Shown here: piece by piece, positions 9,081 to 17,688 of the stretch
Layout: each line of letters starts with the position of its first letter
Numbering within the stretch: the first letter of the stretch is position 1
DNA from: Oceanispirochaeta crateris
GTDB taxonomy: Bacteria; Spirochaetota; Spirochaetia; DSM-2461
Direction: 5' to 3'
Assembly: GCF_008329965.1 (NCBI RefSeq)
Contig: NZ_CP036150.1
Coordinates: forward strand, 3,080,439 to 3,144,438
DNA: 64,000 nucleotides
Made by a program: the position numbers and the translations under genes
The notes under the pieces: generated by a model
What the model was told of the DNA's origin: nothing
The model's input: the letters and a program-made list of their open reading frames with translations, nothing else
The model's database searches: none

Positions 9081-9881
9081 ATGAAGCAATCTCTAACCAT
9101 ATTTCTTATTCTGCTCTTCTCAGGAACAGCCTTATTTGCCGAAACCACAAAAACAATCATCATTGAAAACAACCTTGAAAATCCGGTCTATTATCTTTAT
9201 CTCTCTCCTGATGGAGAAAGAGAGTGGGGAGAAGACAGGCTTGGTGATGATATTTTGGACCCAGAATCAACAATTGAAATAGATGTTGATTTCGATGAGG
9301 AGTCTCCTCTATTTGATCTTTTGGCAGAAGATGAAATTGAACAAGCCTATAGAATCGAGAATATTAATTTATCAGATACTAATTTCATATCCATCGGAGC
9401 CGAAAATTTATTGCCCGCCGGTGGTTTTAATCCTGTCAACAAAGATTTGACTTTCATAAACGAGACAGGAGAGTCTATTTACTACCTCTATATATCATCT
9501 CGCGATTCCATGTATTGGGGAGAAGATTTATTGGGTGACGAAATTTTGTATGACGGAGAATCCCTGACTCTTACAGTCCCCATTGATGGGGATTACCCCA
9601 ACTATGATATTTTGGCAGAAGGTGAAAGCAGTGCATCCTATGAAATGTTTGATACACATATGCTGGAAAGAGACACATTCACGTTCACTGAAGAAAATAT
9701 GACCTCATCAGGGGATGAGTACGATTATGATGACTATAATGACTATGACGATTATGATGACTACGGCTATGACGATCTATCATCTGAAAATGACAGCTAT
9801 CTGGAAGGATATAGGGACGGATACAGAGATGCTTGGAAAGATGCCTACGGCCAAGGATTTTCTGACGCCATAGAAAATTGA
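9081..9881 (+). CDS. Secreted acidic protein with two tandem domains
   Basis: 266 residues. A clear signal peptide (LTIFLILLFSGTALFA-E) precedes two related domains of about 80 residues. Both contain YYLY(L/I)S, an acidic W-G-E-D-x-L-G-D-(D/E)-I-L element, and FDLLAEDE or YDILAEGE. A linker made largely of Asp and Tyr follows (about residues 213-235), then a short repeat YLEGYRDGYRDAWKDAYGQG at the C-terminus. I do not recognise the family. The acidic linker could bind cations. ATG at 9081 with AAGGA about 8 nt upstream. It reads divergently from the propeller protein. Confidence 0.75.
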   Translation: MKQSLTIFLILLFSGTALFAETTKTIIIENNLENPVYYLYLSPDGEREWGEDRLGDDILDPESTIEIDVDFDEESPLFDLLAEDEIEQAYRIENINLSDTNFISIGAENLLPAGGFNPVNKDLTFINETGESIYYLYISSRDSMYWGEDLLGDEILYDGESLTLTVPIDGDYPNYDILAEGESSASYEMFDTHMLERDTFTFTEENMTSSGDEYDYDDYNDYDDYDDYGYDDLSSENDSYLEGYRDGYRDAWKDAYGQGFSDAIEN

Positions 9882-9889
9882 TATGAAAT

Positions 9890-9917
9890 AGGGATTCTTT
9901 CCTATGAAAGGATCCCT
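9890..9917 (+). terminator. Hairpin downstream of the secreted acidic protein
   Basis: A 12-bp stem (9890-9901 with 9906-9917, one G-U pair) and a CTAT loop begin 9 nt after the stop codon. The following GTTATT is only weakly T-rich. Confidence 0.5.
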
Positions 9918-9963
9918 GTTATTAAGCCTATCCACCCAATTAGTTTGAATTTTAGGATCTGTT

Positions 9964-10557
9964 TTATCCACCCATTTTAGAGAGCCGCCTGAGAATATTG
10001 CTTTTATTTTCGGCAACATATTCACGGAACTCATCAAAATCATCTTTGGTTTCCGATGCGGCACCCGAGAGGATGAGAACCCGGTTCTCCCACTTAAACC
10101 AGAGAAAATGCTTTCCAATTACAGGTCTATAGCCCTTAGCTGCCTGTCGCCTCTCAAGAGCATCATCAAGTTCTATATGATTCGATGTACCCGTGATGTA
10201 AATAATATCACCATCTTCCAAAAGAAAAAGAACACACCTTGAAAACCCATCAGAAAGAGCTTCATCATTTCGAAACCCTTCCAGCCTGAGGTCTAAAGAT
10301 CCCAAACGCAGGTTGTAACCCTGCATTCTCAGAGCTTTCCGAATGATCACAAGTTCCTGGCGGACTTCCTGCAAGACTTCAGAATTTTTCCTGTTCCTTT
10401 CCAACCTGTGGCGCAACTCTCTAAGCTGTGATTCATACTGATAAAATATCTTTGTATTGTTTGAAAGGAAAATAGTCGTATCAGACATCAATGTCCAAAC
10501 AGATGCAAAATATTCATTGAGATTCTTCAGAGCTGATTGGATTCCTTTTCTTTCCAT
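9964..10557 (-). CDS. Conserved hypothetical cytoplasmic protein
   Basis: 197 residues, not recognised. There is no signal peptide or membrane segment. The N-terminal half is helical and charged, with a probable coiled coil at about 50-75 (LRELRHRLERNRKNSEVLQE). The C-terminal half is mixed alpha/beta (VLFLLEDGDIIYITGTSN). The start is only weakly preceded by a GGAAG-like site. It is divergent from the phosphodiesterase gene, leaving 75 nt for both promoters. Confidence 0.6.
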   Translation of the reverse strand: MERKGIQSALKNLNEYFASVWTLMSDTTIFLSNNTKIFYQYESQLRELRHRLERNRKNSEVLQEVRQELVIIRKALRMQGYNLRLGSLDLRLEGFRNDEALSDGFSRCVLFLLEDGDIIYITGTSNHIELDDALERRQAAKGYRPVIGKHFLWFKWENRVLILSGAASETKDDFDEFREYVAENKSNILRRLSKMGG

Positions 10558-10632
10558 CTACTTCCATTATATAATCGAATTTGTTCAAAACAAACAGTAG
10601 ACTATCACTTTATTTTGCAGGAAAGAAAATTA

Positions 10633-11361
10633 TTGAAGATATTAGTCCTTTCAGACATTCACGGAAACCTCGAAGCCCTTCAAGCTGTCCTAAAGGAAGC
10701 TAAAGATTTGGACTGGAAAGAGATTTGGTTTTTAGGAGACCTCTGCGGTTATGGTCCGCAACCAGATGCCTGTTTCGACCTTCTCATGCAACATACCATC
10801 ACATTCATACCTGGTAATCATGACCTTTATATTTGCGGCCGAATGAAGGGAGACCATTTTTCAAATGAATCCAGAAAGGCTCTCATCATAAGCAGGTCAT
10901 TTATTTCAGATAAGTTGGTTAAGCTCCTGAAAGAACTACCCGCTTACCAGATTAAAAAAGGGATTGAACTGGTCCATGCCAGCCCGGAAGGTCCTTCTAA
11001 AATCTATATACTGAATGAAATGGATGCTCTCAAAAATTTCCGGATTTCTAGGAAAAAGTGCGTTCTCTTTGGTCATACACACATTCAGGAGTACTATCGT
11101 CTAGAGAAATCAAACGTAATCTCCTGCCGGGGGGAAACAGGCCAAAAAATTTCTTTTAAGAAGTCGAAAATACTGATCAACCCGGGGAGCGTAGGACAGC
11201 CACGGGACGGGGATCCACGCGCTGCCTGGGGAATCCTTGATCTAAAACATAAAGAATTTACATTTTATAGAACACCCTATGAATATGAGGTCACTCAGGA
11301 GAAAATGAAAAAAGCAGGGTTCTCTGATTTTCTTATAGACAGGATCGCAAAAGGAGTCTGA
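10633..11361 (+). CDS. YfcE/MJ0936-type metallophosphoesterase
   Basis: 242 residues. The calcineurin-like metal-binding motifs are in order: LSDIHGN near the N-terminus, GDLCGYGP, PGNHD and GHTH, with INPGSVGQPRDGDPRAAW in the C-terminal part. These small enzymes hydrolyse phosphodiesters, including cyclic nucleotides in some members; the physiological substrate is unknown. The frame is open further upstream, but TTG at 10633 is preferred because AGGAAAG lies 7 nt before it and the next residues (KILVLSDIHGN) form the first strand of the fold. It ends beside the convergent radical SAM gene with no gap. Confidence 0.85.
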   Translation: MKILVLSDIHGNLEALQAVLKEAKDLDWKEIWFLGDLCGYGPQPDACFDLLMQHTITFIPGNHDLYICGRMKGDHFSNESRKALIISRSFISDKLVKLLKELPAYQIKKGIELVHASPEGPSKIYILNEMDALKNFRISRKKCVLFGHTHIQEYYRLEKSNVISCRGETGQKISFKKSKILINPGSVGQPRDGDPRAAWGILDLKHKEFTFYRTPYEYEVTQEKMKKAGFSDFLIDRIAKGV

Positions 11362-13218
11362 TCAAGCTCTGCAAATATACCCTTCCTGAATTCCATTCAT
11401 AATAAAATCAAACTTTTCAGACCCATTCAGATTTGTTTCAAGATCTGAATATTTGACAACTCTATCTCCTAGAAGCTTTAAAGTATTCAGTTCATCAAAG
11501 TCAAGAATATCCATACAGACCTGATGATTCCGTCCCCAAAGAAGGGCCGGATAATCTCCCGCTTCGGCCATTAACTCTTCCGATGAAGCTGGAAATCCTT
11601 CCAAAACAAGATCCGGTGGAATATGAAATTGATGAAATAGCACACTGGAATGGAGTGAAAGGGGACTCTCAGCATCCAAAATCAGATCTTCAATCAAGGC
11701 CGGTGAGGATTCTTTCTGCTCTATATCATCTAAGAGATCAAGATAACTGAATATATCCTGTATCACAGGAAACAGATTTTTTTTACCCTGTTCCAGATAC
11801 AATCTCTTCAAAAAGTTTAGGGGAGTTTCCAAATCATTATTTTGACTCTTTCTACCAAAAGAAGAAAAGGATTCAAGTATAGCAATCGAATCCATCTCTA
11901 GGTCATAACAGACCCTGCTCAACCAGCTTATTCCCCGTCCCTGATTATATAATTGGTCACAATCATGGCTGATGATGCGCGCGATCTCTAGATCGTCCTT
12001 TGAGAAAGTCTGACTTTCCCTGACAATATATGGATCACTTTCATCGGCGATCAGACGCAGTGAGTCCCTGCGGTCATAAAGGGCTGTCCCGGGCAACACG
12101 GCCAAAGGAAACAGATCTAAATGATTCGGTTCCAGAGATAACGCATATTTTAGAGAGTGTCTGAAACCTTCCAAGCTATCCCCAGGAAGACCATAGATTA
12201 AATCAAGTCCGAAAGAGGCTCCCGCATCGCCCAACAAGGAAACTTCCTGTTTGAAAACTTCAGCTTTAAAATCCCTGTTTATCTCTCTTAACACCGAAGG
12301 ATCACTGCTTTGAAGGCCAATTTGAAGAGTACAGGGTATAGAGGCAAAAGCATTGGCTGTTTCCTCATCCAGAAACTCAGATCTGATTTCAAAGTAATAA
12401 TATGTCCCGGGAGTGATTGTACGGATCATATCCAGAATAGTAAGGACTCTCGCCTTATTCACATTGAAGGTGGGGTCTAGGACAAAGACCTGCTCAATTC
12501 TGTGATCTCTAATGATTTCAAGTTCTTTTCTGATTCTTTCGAGACTGAAATACCTGACCTTGCCATTGCCTTTGGATTCAAAACAGAATTCACAAGCAAA
12601 GGGACAACCCCTAGAGAGCTCCCAGAGCAAGCCCTTGTTTTCTGAAAGATTCAGAGCCCCCGATAGCAATGGAGACTTCAGTAAATTGATATCAGGACAA
12701 TAGCCTGGTGAAGACGGAGTATAGGTGGATGTCCAGACCCCTGGGATTTCAGGCAAGTCATGACCCATGGAAAGGGCATCCAGTATCGGATTAATCAAGA
12801 CTTCTCCTTCTCCCTGCATAGCCGCACAAATCTTACTCTCTTTTAAGAAAGCCTTAGGCGCGGCTGTAACCTCAGGTCCTCCTGCCAAAAGCGGCAGGTC
12901 TGGAGCAAATGTCCTGATAAGGTTTATGACTGAAAGAACTAAAGCCCTGTTCCAGAGATACACAGGAAACCCCAGAACTTCAGGATTTTCTTTGAGAAGA
13001 TCTCTGCATATCTCATCCGCACTCTGATTCAGAGTATAATTTTTAAGAAGGACTTCATGATTTTTCACTTCCGCCTTCAGGCAGGCTGCTGCCAGAGGAA
13101 CAGCCCTTGTGGATTCTTCCAGATGTATGGTCGCCAGAATGAGTTTCATATCCAAGTATTGTATCAGATACATATGGCCACGGACATATGTAAAACTCTC
13201 ATGAAACAGTACTTCCAT
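11362..13218 (-). CDS. B12-binding-type radical SAM protein (DUF4080-like)
   Basis: 618 residues in the longest frame. The N-terminal part (about 25-160) has the Rossmann-like fold of cobalamin-binding domains (EVLGFPVYLWNRAL, LPLLAGGPEVTA). The radical SAM core follows, with the 4Fe-4S motif CPFACEFC, and then a roughly 200-residue C-terminal extension resembling DUF4080. The substrate is unknown. The start is uncertain: ATG at 13149 (MKLILATIHLEES) fits the family better than the upstream ATG at 13218, but neither has a strong RBS. It converges with the upstream phosphodiesterase gene and is divergent from the next metallophosphoesterase gene. Confidence 0.8.
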   Translation of the reverse strand: MEVLFHESFTYVRGHMYLIQYLDMKLILATIHLEESTRAVPLAAACLKAEVKNHEVLLKNYTLNQSADEICRDLLKENPEVLGFPVYLWNRALVLSVINLIRTFAPDLPLLAGGPEVTAAPKAFLKESKICAAMQGEGEVLINPILDALSMGHDLPEIPGVWTSTYTPSSPGYCPDINLLKSPLLSGALNLSENKGLLWELSRGCPFACEFCFESKGNGKVRYFSLERIRKELEIIRDHRIEQVFVLDPTFNVNKARVLTILDMIRTITPGTYYYFEIRSEFLDEETANAFASIPCTLQIGLQSSDPSVLREINRDFKAEVFKQEVSLLGDAGASFGLDLIYGLPGDSLEGFRHSLKYALSLEPNHLDLFPLAVLPGTALYDRRDSLRLIADESDPYIVRESQTFSKDDLEIARIISHDCDQLYNQGRGISWLSRVCYDLEMDSIAILESFSSFGRKSQNNDLETPLNFLKRLYLEQGKKNLFPVIQDIFSYLDLLDDIEQKESSPALIEDLILDAESPLSLHSSVLFHQFHIPPDLVLEGFPASSEELMAEAGDYPALLWGRNHQVCMDILDFDELNTLKLLGDRVVKYSDLETNLNGSEKFDFIMNGIQEGYICRA

Positions 13219-13299
13219 TTTTTTTTAAATATCAGAATTAAATAATTTTTTAACACTTTTCTTACACAATCCAGCAAGTTCACATTCAATATTCTCTAT

Positions 13300-14415
13300 A
13301 TGGATCAATTTCAGATAAATCCCTGGTTGACGATTCTTCAGGAAACAAGGGAAAACGCAGTAACTCTCCCGCTAAAAGATAAAAAAATAATTATTTTCAG
13401 CGATTTGCATATGGGAAATGGAGGCTCCAGAGATGATTTCCGCCGGAATGCCCAATCCCTCTACAGCATACTCAGTGGGTATTATTACCCAGGAAACTAT
13501 CATTTGGTTTTGAATGGGGATATTGAAGAACTTCAAAAGTTCAAATACAGCCAAATCCGGGAGAAATGGGCATCCCACTACAACTTATTTGAAGATTTTT
13601 ACAAGGAAAATCGTTTCACTAAAATTTTAGGAAATCACGATCTTTTTCTTAAAGATATGACTGCAAACTTCCCCTATCCTATTTCGGAATCTCTGGAACT
13701 AAAAACTGGAAACGGTTCGATTCTCATATATCACGGCCATCAGTTTTCAGATCTATTGATGAGATTTGACAAGCTCTGTCGTTTCACTCTCCAATACTTG
13801 GCCTATCCTCTTGGAATTATGAACCATTCAAAATCACCAACAAGCCGCAAAAAACTAAAAACAGAACTAAGAGCCTACGAGGCCTCTTCCCGGGAAGGGA
13901 TCATATCAATCATAGGACATACTCACAGGCCCTTATTTGAATCCATGTCTAAGGCAGACTCTCTCAGGTACCGATTGGATTCTCTTATCCGCAGCTACAG
14001 AAAATGTGTCGATTTTGAAAAACCGACGATTGTTCATGAGATCAAGAATGTTCAAAAAGAATTGTCTCTCTTAAAAAACAATCCCGAACTTCATATCAGC
14101 GAGCTTTACAGTTCTGAAGGGTTGCAACCCTGTCTTTTCAACTCTGGTTGTACCATAGGAAAAAGAGGCATAACCGCCATAGAATTAGACAAAGATAAAA
14201 TCAAATTGGTCTACTGGTACGATTCAAACAAGATGAGCCAATATCAGAATTTTTACGGCTATAAACAAACGGAGCTCCAGGGAACATCCCTTAGAAAAGT
14301 CGTTCTGAATAGTGAAAAGTTATGTTATATACAGGATAAAATCCGCTTTACTGGTCCTCAGCCTTTTCCTTCCGTGACAGATACTGCTTTATCATTTCAG
14401 CCGCTTCCGAACTGA
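13300..14415 (+). CDS. Metallophosphoesterase of the calcineurin superfamily
   Basis: 371 residues. It has metal-site motifs FSDLHMGNGG, LNGDIEEL, LGNHD, YHGHQ and GHTHRP. The D-x-H-x-G plus N-G-D pattern resembles UDP-2,3-diacylglucosamine hydrolases and related phosphoesterases. It is longer than LpxH (about 240), with a helical insertion after the GHTH motif, so a different substrate is likely. No signal peptide. The last 68 nt overlap the 3' end of convergent uvrC. No convincing ribosome-binding site is seen at the ATG. Confidence 0.75.
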   Translation: MDQFQINPWLTILQETRENAVTLPLKDKKIIIFSDLHMGNGGSRDDFRRNAQSLYSILSGYYYPGNYHLVLNGDIEELQKFKYSQIREKWASHYNLFEDFYKENRFTKILGNHDLFLKDMTANFPYPISESLELKTGNGSILIYHGHQFSDLLMRFDKLCRFTLQYLAYPLGIMNHSKSPTSRKKLKTELRAYEASSREGIISIIGHTHRPLFESMSKADSLRYRLDSLIRSYRKCVDFEKPTIVHEIKNVQKELSLLKNNPELHISELYSSEGLQPCLFNSGCTIGKRGITAIELDKDKIKLVYWYDSNKMSQYQNFYGYKQTELQGTSLRKVVLNSEKLCYIQDKIRFTGPQPFPSVTDTALSFQPLPN

Positions 14416-16171
14416 TCCCGGCTGTCCTGGAAATCTCTTCAGCCTTGGCTGCATATAGATTTTCCATGGATCCGAATGTCGTCAGTAGCTTTCTGCTCCT
14501 GGCCGGACCTATTCCCGGAATATTTTCGAGAGAACTCAAAGAGAGCTGTTTTTTTCGTAGTTTCTGATTATGAGAAGTGGCAAATCGGTGTGTTTCATCC
14601 CGCACATGCTGTAGGACTCTCAGACCGCGGTCTCCTTCAGGCAGATCTATAGGTTCCTTCTGACCCGGCATGTAAATGAGTTCTTCTTTCTTCGCAAGCC
14701 CAATAAGAGGGATGGAGAGCCCTAAAGCGTCCAAAACAGAAACAGCCGAACTGACCTGCCCCTTTCCTCCATCAATCAGTATAAGGTCAGGCATTTCCTT
14801 TTTCTCATTCATCAGTCGGGAATATCGCCTTGCCACGGCTTCGCTGATGGCTTTAAAATCATCAATCCCCCCATGTAGAGACCGAATATTATAATGCCTG
14901 TAATTTTTTCTATCAGGATTTCCATCCTTAAAGGAAATTAATGAAGCAACAGTAAAATGCCCATCAAGCTGTGCAATGTCGAATCCTTCTATCCTGCGGG
15001 GCAATTTCTTAAGATTCAAAACATTCTGAAGATCTTCCAAGGCTGGAATATTTCCCAGGTCTTGTAATTTTCTAGCCAGGTCCATACGGGCATTTTCTGT
15101 TGCCATATTCAATACAGCCTGATCTCTTTTTGAGCGGGGAAAACTGAGAGTCATCGATTCAGCCCCTTTCACTTCCTGTCTAAGATAATCCTGAATAAGG
15201 CTTCTTTCTTTGAGGGAGATAAAGGCCTGTGCGGGAAAATCCTTATCAGGAGACCCATAATAAAGAAGAAGGAATTCCTGTATGGCCTCCTCCTGAGTTC
15301 CATAGTATTCACTCCTGTAGGACTCTTTTCCCAGGAGTTTCCCTTTCCTCATTTGTATCACAGCAAAGGAATAATAATTCCCCGACGTATCGACTCCAAT
15401 ATAATCCCGACTTTCTTCTTCAAAATCTTCAACCTTCTGCTCGGTTTGAAGTTTATTTAAAGCAATTAAAATATCCCGGATTTCTGCTGCTTTCTCATAT
15501 TCGAGAGATTCTGAGAGGACTTTAATCTCTTTCATCAACTCTTTTTCAAGCCCAGAAGTTCTTCCACTCAATATGGAACGGGCCTTGTTGACGAGGATTC
15601 TGTAATCTTCTTTGCTGATGAATCCAGTACAGGGCGCGGAACATTTTCCCATATGGTAGTACAGGCAAGGACTATCCCGTTTTTTTAACGTTCTGCACCG
15701 TCTCAAGGGGAGGATTTTCTTGATCAACGTAAGAGTTTCATCCAAAACCTTAACATCGGGATAGGGTCCGTAATATTGTGATTTATCATTTACGATGGCC
15801 CTGGTTCTGAAAACTCTAGGAAAATCTTCAGCTGTAATCCTTATAACAGGATATGTTTTGCCATCCTTAAGATTGATGTTATATCGGGGATTCCATTTCT
15901 TAATGAGGTTGTTTTCCAGCAGCAGGGCTTCATATTCGCTCTTAGTCACAATATGGTCTATTGAATCAATCTGACGGACCAGAGTTTTTGTTTTAATATC
16001 TTTTTCACCCGAAAAATAGGAACGAACCCGATTTCTGAGATTTACAGCTTTTCCGATATAAATGATCTTTTTACGATCATCTTTCATAAGATAGACCCCT
16101 GGCTGGAGGGGGAATTTGCGTATTTGATTCTGAAGAGACTCGACTCTTTCTTTATTCCTTTCCATAATCAT
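14348..16171 (-). CDS. uvrC: Excinuclease ABC subunit C
   Basis: 607 residues, normal for UvrC, the subunit that makes both incisions at lesions marked by UvrAB. In order: the GIY-YIG nuclease (GVYLMKDDRKKIIYIGKA), a Cys-rich stretch (CRTLKKRDSPCLYYHMGKCSAPC), a UVR motif near residue 210, the RNase H-like domain (IEGFDIAQLDGHFTVAS; LILIDGGKGQ) and a C-terminal helix-hairpin-helix (IPGIGPARSRKLLTTFGS). All are intact. The start could be the first or third codon (ATG-ATT-ATG). The coding region ends inside the oppositely oriented phosphoesterase gene, and its start is 22 nt from the next divergent gene. Confidence 0.96.
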   Translation of the reverse strand: MIMERNKERVESLQNQIRKFPLQPGVYLMKDDRKKIIYIGKAVNLRNRVRSYFSGEKDIKTKTLVRQIDSIDHIVTKSEYEALLLENNLIKKWNPRYNINLKDGKTYPVIRITAEDFPRVFRTRAIVNDKSQYYGPYPDVKVLDETLTLIKKILPLRRCRTLKKRDSPCLYYHMGKCSAPCTGFISKEDYRILVNKARSILSGRTSGLEKELMKEIKVLSESLEYEKAAEIRDILIALNKLQTEQKVEDFEEESRDYIGVDTSGNYYSFAVIQMRKGKLLGKESYRSEYYGTQEEAIQEFLLLYYGSPDKDFPAQAFISLKERSLIQDYLRQEVKGAESMTLSFPRSKRDQAVLNMATENARMDLARKLQDLGNIPALEDLQNVLNLKKLPRRIEGFDIAQLDGHFTVASLISFKDGNPDRKNYRHYNIRSLHGGIDDFKAISEAVARRYSRLMNEKKEMPDLILIDGGKGQVSSAVSVLDALGLSIPLIGLAKKEELIYMPGQKEPIDLPEGDRGLRVLQHVRDETHRFATSHNQKLRKKQLSLSSLENIPGIGPARSRKLLTTFGSMENLYAAKAEEISRTAGISSEAAEMIKQYLSRKEKAEDQ

Positions 16172-16193
16172 CCGATAATACTTTTATAGTGCC

Positions 16194-17678
16194 ATGAAAA
16201 TAAAATCTACACTCTATCTACTGATTATACAAACTCTCTTTATTAGTGCTGACTTAATTGCAGAAACGAGGATACTCGGTGCGGAAGACAACTGGGAAGG
16301 AACCGTATTAAATAATCTCAAGACGACTCCTGGAAGAGCTGGGTTTCAGGACTTGGTCCTTCGGCGGAGTGAATTAAGCTCAGATGATGAAATCACGGAT
16401 ATTCTTCTCCCTTTCAACAAAGATGAAAGCCTTGACCACAGCGGTAATTATATCATTTTAGAAAATCCAGAATACAGCGACCGATATTTTAAATCGGGAT
16501 CAGGTGCAGCGACCTTTGACAGAGACAGCAGCCTGGTTTTAAAGGCCGTAAAGGATGAAGCTCTATTTGCACCTTTCAGCAATTGGGAAGATTTTTCCAT
16601 AGAATTTTGGCTTTATCCAGCCAATCCGAGAGAAGGAGAAGAAATCCTTCAATGGAAAGGACTCGGTAGAGAAGGGAATGACATATATTCTCAAGAGATT
16701 CTATGTCATTTCATCAATCGAAAGCTCGTCTGGAGTTTTAAAAATATTTTTCAACTACCAGACAGTCCTGAATCTCATTATGAAATATCTGGAGATCCGG
16801 TTCTTCCTCGTCAATGGAATCATCATATGCTTCGATATGACAGTAAGACCGGTATGCTTGAATATTTGATTAATGGGGAACCATCGGCAATCATCTATAC
16901 AACGGACACTGGAAATGAATCCAATACAGTCTTTACTCCCAGAATTGGAGAAGCACCAGGAGAGGTCATCATTGGTTCCGGATTTACCGGTTTCATGGAC
17001 GAATTCAGAATAGAGAAGATATTTAACGAAAACAGATCCACCAACCGTTATGACCTTTCGGGGTTTGGCGTCAGTTCAGTCATAGACCTCGAGTTTTCCG
17101 ACTCAAGACTAAACTCGCTGAATTCAATAGAATCCAGTCCTGGAGATTCGGCTGTTTTTCCTTACTATCAAATTACCAATAGCCTCCTTGAAGCGGAAAA
17201 TCTCGTAAAATCCTTCAAAGGCGAAAAAACGATTCTTTCCGAAAACAGCCAATGGAGACCTTTCAGCGATATTGATGAAAAAAGCAATGGACGTTATCTC
17301 ATTCTTTCTTTTTTATTATTCCCCGACATGAAGAGTGATATTTCTCCAGGCCTCTCTTTCTTAGAAATAGACTACACTCCATCATTGCCTCCACTACCAC
17401 CTGCATATATCACGGCAACAAAAGACGTTTCCGGTGGTTTGAGGTTGGAGTGGAGCCCCTCTGCCACTCCGGAAGTGGAAGGATACCTCATTTTTTTTGG
17501 GGAAAAACCAGGAGAGTATATTTATCCCGGCAGCCCTTTAAAAATTGAAAAAGAGAATTATACTCTTGTTGATGGACTTTCTCCTTTTAAACAGTATTTT
17601 TTTGCTATCAAATCCTATACCGGAACAGGAAATCAGCGTTATAGTGATTTTTCCAAAGAAATTTCGATTCGCCCTTGA
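16194..17678 (+). CDS. Exported LamG-like and fibronectin type III protein
   Basis: 494 residues with an N-terminal signal peptide (LYLLIIQTLFISADLIA). Residues about 115-280 form a LamG/concanavalin-like jelly-roll domain (FSIEFWLYP, GFMDEFRIEKIF), as in proteins that bind glycans or other surface ligands. The final 90 residues form an fn3 domain (GLRLEWSPSATPEVEGYLIFF; YFFAIKSYTG). No catalytic motif is seen. No good RBS precedes ATG 16194, which is only 22 nt from divergent uvrC. It ends 10 nt before the TPR gene, so the pair probably forms an operon. A role in envelope or matrix binding is inferred. Confidence 0.7.
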   Translation: MKIKSTLYLLIIQTLFISADLIAETRILGAEDNWEGTVLNNLKTTPGRAGFQDLVLRRSELSSDDEITDILLPFNKDESLDHSGNYIILENPEYSDRYFKSGSGAATFDRDSSLVLKAVKDEALFAPFSNWEDFSIEFWLYPANPREGEEILQWKGLGREGNDIYSQEILCHFINRKLVWSFKNIFQLPDSPESHYEISGDPVLPRQWNHHMLRYDSKTGMLEYLINGEPSAIIYTTDTGNESNTVFTPRIGEAPGEVIIGSGFTGFMDEFRIEKIFNENRSTNRYDLSGFGVSSVIDLEFSDSRLNSLNSIESSPGDSAVFPYYQITNSLLEAENLVKSFKGEKTILSENSQWRPFSDIDEKSNGRYLILSFLLFPDMKSDISPGLSFLEIDYTPSLPPLPPAYITATKDVSGGLRLEWSPSATPEVEGYLIFFGEKPGEYIYPGSPLKIEKENYTLVDGLSPFKQYFFAIKSYTGTGNQRYSDFSKEISIRP

Positions 17679-17688
17679 AGGACTGTGA

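Noticed and set aside
10537-10632. Longer N-terminus for the phosphodiesterase
   Set aside because: The extension overlaps the divergent gene's start and lacks an RBS; TTG 10633 has one and matches the family start.
14676-15525. Short plus-strand open frames inside uvrC
   Set aside because: They are shadows in a long, motif-complete minus-strand gene and have no start signals.
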